In this document: positions 60,901 through 64,000 of the stretch, in pieces
Layout of the letters: the number at the start of each line of letters is the position of its first letter
Numbering within the stretch: the stretch's first letter is position 1
Assembly (NCBI GenBank): GCA_037893225.1
Contig: JAZGUH010000708.1
Span: 310,001-374,000 of the forward strand
Direction of reading: 5' to 3'
From: Hippasteria phrygiana
Lineage: Eukaryota; Echinodermata; Asteroidea; Valvatida; Goniasteridae
DNA: 64,000 bases
Notes under the pieces: generated by a model
Database searches by the model: none
What the model was told of the DNA's origin: nothing
What the model saw: the letters and a program-made list of their open reading frames with translations, nothing else
Position numbers and translations under genes: made by a program

Positions 60901-63900
60901 GGAAATAACAGCAAGGGGTTCCCCTTGCCATGTATGTTGATTTTGACCTCAAATTATGATTTTGATATCTCCAAAATTCGTTTTTGGAAACAGGAAAAAA
61001 CAGCAAGGGGTACCAATTGTCATTTGTTAATTTTGACCTCAAATTATGATTTTGATATTATCTCCAAAATTTGTTTTTGGAAACAGAAATAGCAGCAAGG
61101 GGTACCCCTTGCCATTTATGTAAATTTTGACCTCAAATTATGATTTTGATGTCTTCAAAACTGGTTTTTCCAAAAAGAAAAAACAGCAAGGGGTACCCCA
61201 TGTCATTTGTTAATTTTTACCTCAAATTATGATTTTGATATGTTTAAAATTTGTTTTTCAAAACAAAAAAAAACAGCAAGGGGTATCCCTTGTCATTTAT
61301 GTTAATTTTGACCTCAAATTATGATTTTCATATCTCCAAAATTACTTTTTGAAAACGGAAATAACAGCAAGGGTAACCCTTTGTCATTTATGTTGATTTT
61401 GACCTCAATTGATGATTTTTATGTCTCCAAAATTCGTTTTAAAAAAATGCAAGGTGTAGCCCTTGCCATTTAAGTTGATTTTGACCTCAAATTATGATTT
61501 TGATGTCTCCAAAATTATTTTTTCCAAAAAAATATAACAGCATTTGTTAATTTTGACCTTTATTATTATGATTTTAATAATATGTTTAAAATTCGTTTTT
61601 CGAAACAAAACAAAACAGCAAGGGGTACTCCTTGCCATTTATGTTCATTTTGACCTAAAAGTATGATTTTGATAATGTTTTAAATTAGTTTTTCAAAACC
61701 AAAAAAACAGCAAGGGGTACCCCTTGTCATTCATGTTGATTTTGACCTCAAATTATGATTTTCATATCTCCAAAATTACTTTTTGAAAACGGGAATTCCA
61801 GCAAGGGTAGCCCTTTGTCATTTATGTTGATTTTGACCTCATTTGATGATTTTGATGTCTCCAAAATTAGTTTTAGAAAAATGCAAGGGGAACCCCTTGT
61901 CATTTATGTTGATTTTGACCTCAAATTATGATTTTGATATTTCCAAAATTAGTTATTCCAACCCCCCCCAAAAAAAATAAACAAAACAAAACAAAAACAG
62001 CAAGGGGTACCCCTTGCCATTTAAATTAATTTTGACCTCAAATTATGATTTTGATATACCTTCAAAATTAGTTTTTCGAAACAGAAAAATCCTTGTCATT
62101 TATGTTGATTTTGACCTCAATTGATGATTTTTATGTCTCCAAAATTAGTTTTTAATAAATGCAAGGGGTAGCCCTTGTCATTTTGGTCATTCCAATCCCA
62201 ACACAATTAACTTTTGGAAACAGGAAAAAACAGCAAGGGTATTTAAGTTGATTTTGACCTCAAATTATGATTTAGATATCTCCAAAATTAGTTTTTGCAA
62301 AAAAAAAAAAAAAAAAACAGCAAGGGGTACCCCTTGTCATTTATGTTGATTTTGACCTCAAATTGTGATTTTTATATCTCCAAACTTACTTTTTGGTAAC
62401 AGAAAAGAACATTTCCAAAATTAGTTTTTCCAACCCCCCCCCCCCCCCCCCCAAAAAATAAAAAAACAACCAAAACAGCAAGGGGTACCCCTTGCCATGT
62501 ATGTTGATTTTGACTTCAAATTATGATTTTCATATCTCCAAAATTCCTTTTTGAAAACGGAAATAGCAGCAAGGGTAACCCCTTGCCATTAATGTTGATT
62601 TTGAACGCAAACTATAATTCTTAAACACCTCCAAAGTTAGTTTTTCGAAACTACAGAAAAAACCTTGTCATTTATGTTGATTTTTACCTTGATTTGTCAT
62701 TTTTGTTAATTCCAATCCCAATATGATGAATTTCCAATTAAAGCTCCAAAATTGGTTTTTGGAAACGGAAATAACAGCAAGGGGTTCCCCTTGCCATGTA
62801 TGTTGATTTTGACCTCAAATTATGATTTTGATATCTCCAAAATTCGTTTTTGGAAACAGGAAAAAACAGCAAGGGGTACCCCTTGTCATTTGTTAATTTT
62901 GACCTCAAATTATGATTTTGATATTATCTCCAAAATTTGTTTTTGGAAACAGAAATAGCAGCAAGGGGTACCCCTTGCCATTTATGTAAATTTTGACCTC
63001 AAATTATGATTTTGATGTCTTCAAAACTGGTTTTTCCAAAAAGAAAAAACAGCAAGGGGTACCCCATGTCATTTGTTAATTTTTACCTCAAATTATGATT
63101 TTGATATGTTTAAAATTTGTTTTTCAAAACAAAAAAAAACAGCAAGGGGTATCCCTTGTCATTTATGTTAATTTTGACCTCAAATTATGATTTTCATATC
63201 TCCAAACTTACTTTTTGGTAACAGAAAAGAACATTTCCAAAATTAGTTTTTCCAACCCCCCCCCCCCCCCAAAAATAAGAAAACAACCAAAACAGCAAGG
63301 GGTACCCCTTGCCATGTATGTTGATTTTGACTTCAAATTATGATTTTCATATCTCCAAAATTCCTTTTTGAAAACGGAAATAGCAGCAAGGGTAACCCCT
63401 TGCCATTAATGTTGATTTTGAACGCAAACTATAATTCTTAAACACCTCCAAAGTTAGTTTTTCGAAACTACAGAAAAAACCTTGTCATTTATGTTGATTT
63501 TTACCTTGATTTGTCATTTTTGTTAATTCCAATCCCAATATGATGAATTTCCAATTAAAGCTCCAAAATTTGTTTTTGGAAACGGAAATAACAGCAAGGG
63601 GTTCCCCTTGCCATGTATGTTGATTTTGACCTCAAATTATGATTTTCATATCTCCAAAATTACTTTTTGAAAACGGGAATTCCAGCAAGGGTAGCCCTTT
63701 GTCATTTATGTTGATTTTGACCTCATTTGATGATTTTGATGTCTCCAAAATTAGTTTTAGAAAAATGCAAGGGGAACCCCTTGTCATTTATGTTGATTTT
63801 GACCTCAAATTATGATTTTGATATTTCCAAAATTAGTTATTCCAACCCCCCCCAAAAAAAAAAAATAAAACAAAACAAAAACAGCAAGGGGTACCCCTTG

Positions 63901-64000
63901 CCATTTAAATTAATTTTGACCTCAAATTATGATTTTGATATACCTTCAAAATTAGTTTTTCGAAACAGAAAAATCCTTGTCATTTATGTTGATTTTGACC
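51900..64000 (+). repeat. Satellite array, right block with 946 + 512 bp higher-order pattern; continues beyond window
   Basis: The marker unit beginning TTGATGATTTTGATGTCTCC lies at 52084, 53030, 55716, 56662, 57174, 58120, 58632 and 59144. Spacings are 946, 2686, 946, 512, 946, 512 and 512 bp, so a 1458-bp unit and its 512-bp part have been amplified separately. Another landmark repeats at 60061 and 62752. The last unit is cut by the window edge, so the right end of the array is unknown. Confidence 0.92.

Noticed and set aside
18328..62958. Dozens of 60-93 codon open frames with recurring motifs such as LILTSNYDFDISKI and SKGYPLP
   Set aside because: They are translations of the satellite unit. 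Units are not a fixed multiple of three, so frames break after one to three units. Some lack ATG (starting at TTG), and homopolymer changes shift them freely.
15472..64000. CRISPR-like array (regular palindromic repeats)
   Set aside because: This is eukaryotic DNA. The sequence between palindromes is itself the repeat rather than unique spacers, and there are no cas-like genes.
18089..64000. TGACCT in nearly every unit as a nuclear-receptor half-site array
   Set aside because: A six-base match repeated by copying is weak evidence. No second half-site at a fixed spacing was seen.

Overview
This is eukaryotic (metazoan) genomic DNA. It contains a multi-exon gene with consensus GT/AG introns, LINE and SINE remnants, many terminal-inverted-repeat (TIR) transposons and a very large satellite array. 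No bacterial-type genes are present. The mix of element families and the divergence of the one recognisable gene from vertebrate versions fit a marine invertebrate. A deuterostome such as an echinoderm is my tentative guess; nothing in the window proves it.

Layout. (1) 1-12,300: the 3' part of a saccharopine-dehydrogenase-like oxidoreductase gene (SCCPDH), plus strand. Six exons can be placed exactly (443-573, 2524-2641, 5193-5312, 6613-6781, 7856-7937, 11539-11725). Their phases join into one frame of about 268 residues ending at TAA 11723-11725. The 5' exons lie upstream of the window. The introns are packed with transposon debris: a TIR element at 607-1026, a pogo/Tigger-like MITE with TA duplications at 1304-1787, a short palindromic MITE at 2261-2429, a hAT-like MITE at 2927-3149, a foldback at 3361-3517, two tRNA-derived SINE-like sequences, two LINE fragments in opposite orientation around exon 6613-6781, a foldback at 8361-8543, and a 2.25-kb hAT-like element (9259-11505) with an exact 8-bp target duplication ending 33 bp before the last exon.

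(2) 12,300-15,471: intergenic DNA with no convincing gene, one MITE (15143-15384) and a perfect 20-bp inverted repeat.

(3) 15,472-64,000 (runs off the right edge): an A+T-rich head-to-tail satellite whose units, roughly 80-120 bp, mostly carry a palindrome around GGTACC. The left edge is divergent. Further right, units are grouped into nearly identical higher-order blocks: about 1.78 kb with an extra 423-bp copy, about 2.69 kb, and a 946+512-bp pattern. The array is interrupted by a perfect (GGGGTGA)30 minisatellite at 16733-16949 and by a 961-bp TIR element at 17128-18088. That element carries an intact minus-strand THAP DNA-binding-domain exon. It has 12-bp terminal inverted repeats and a second inverted pair about 184-185 bp in from each end, a layout reminiscent of P elements. 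It is the most interesting object in the window.

The short open frames throughout the satellite are by-products of the repeat, not genes.
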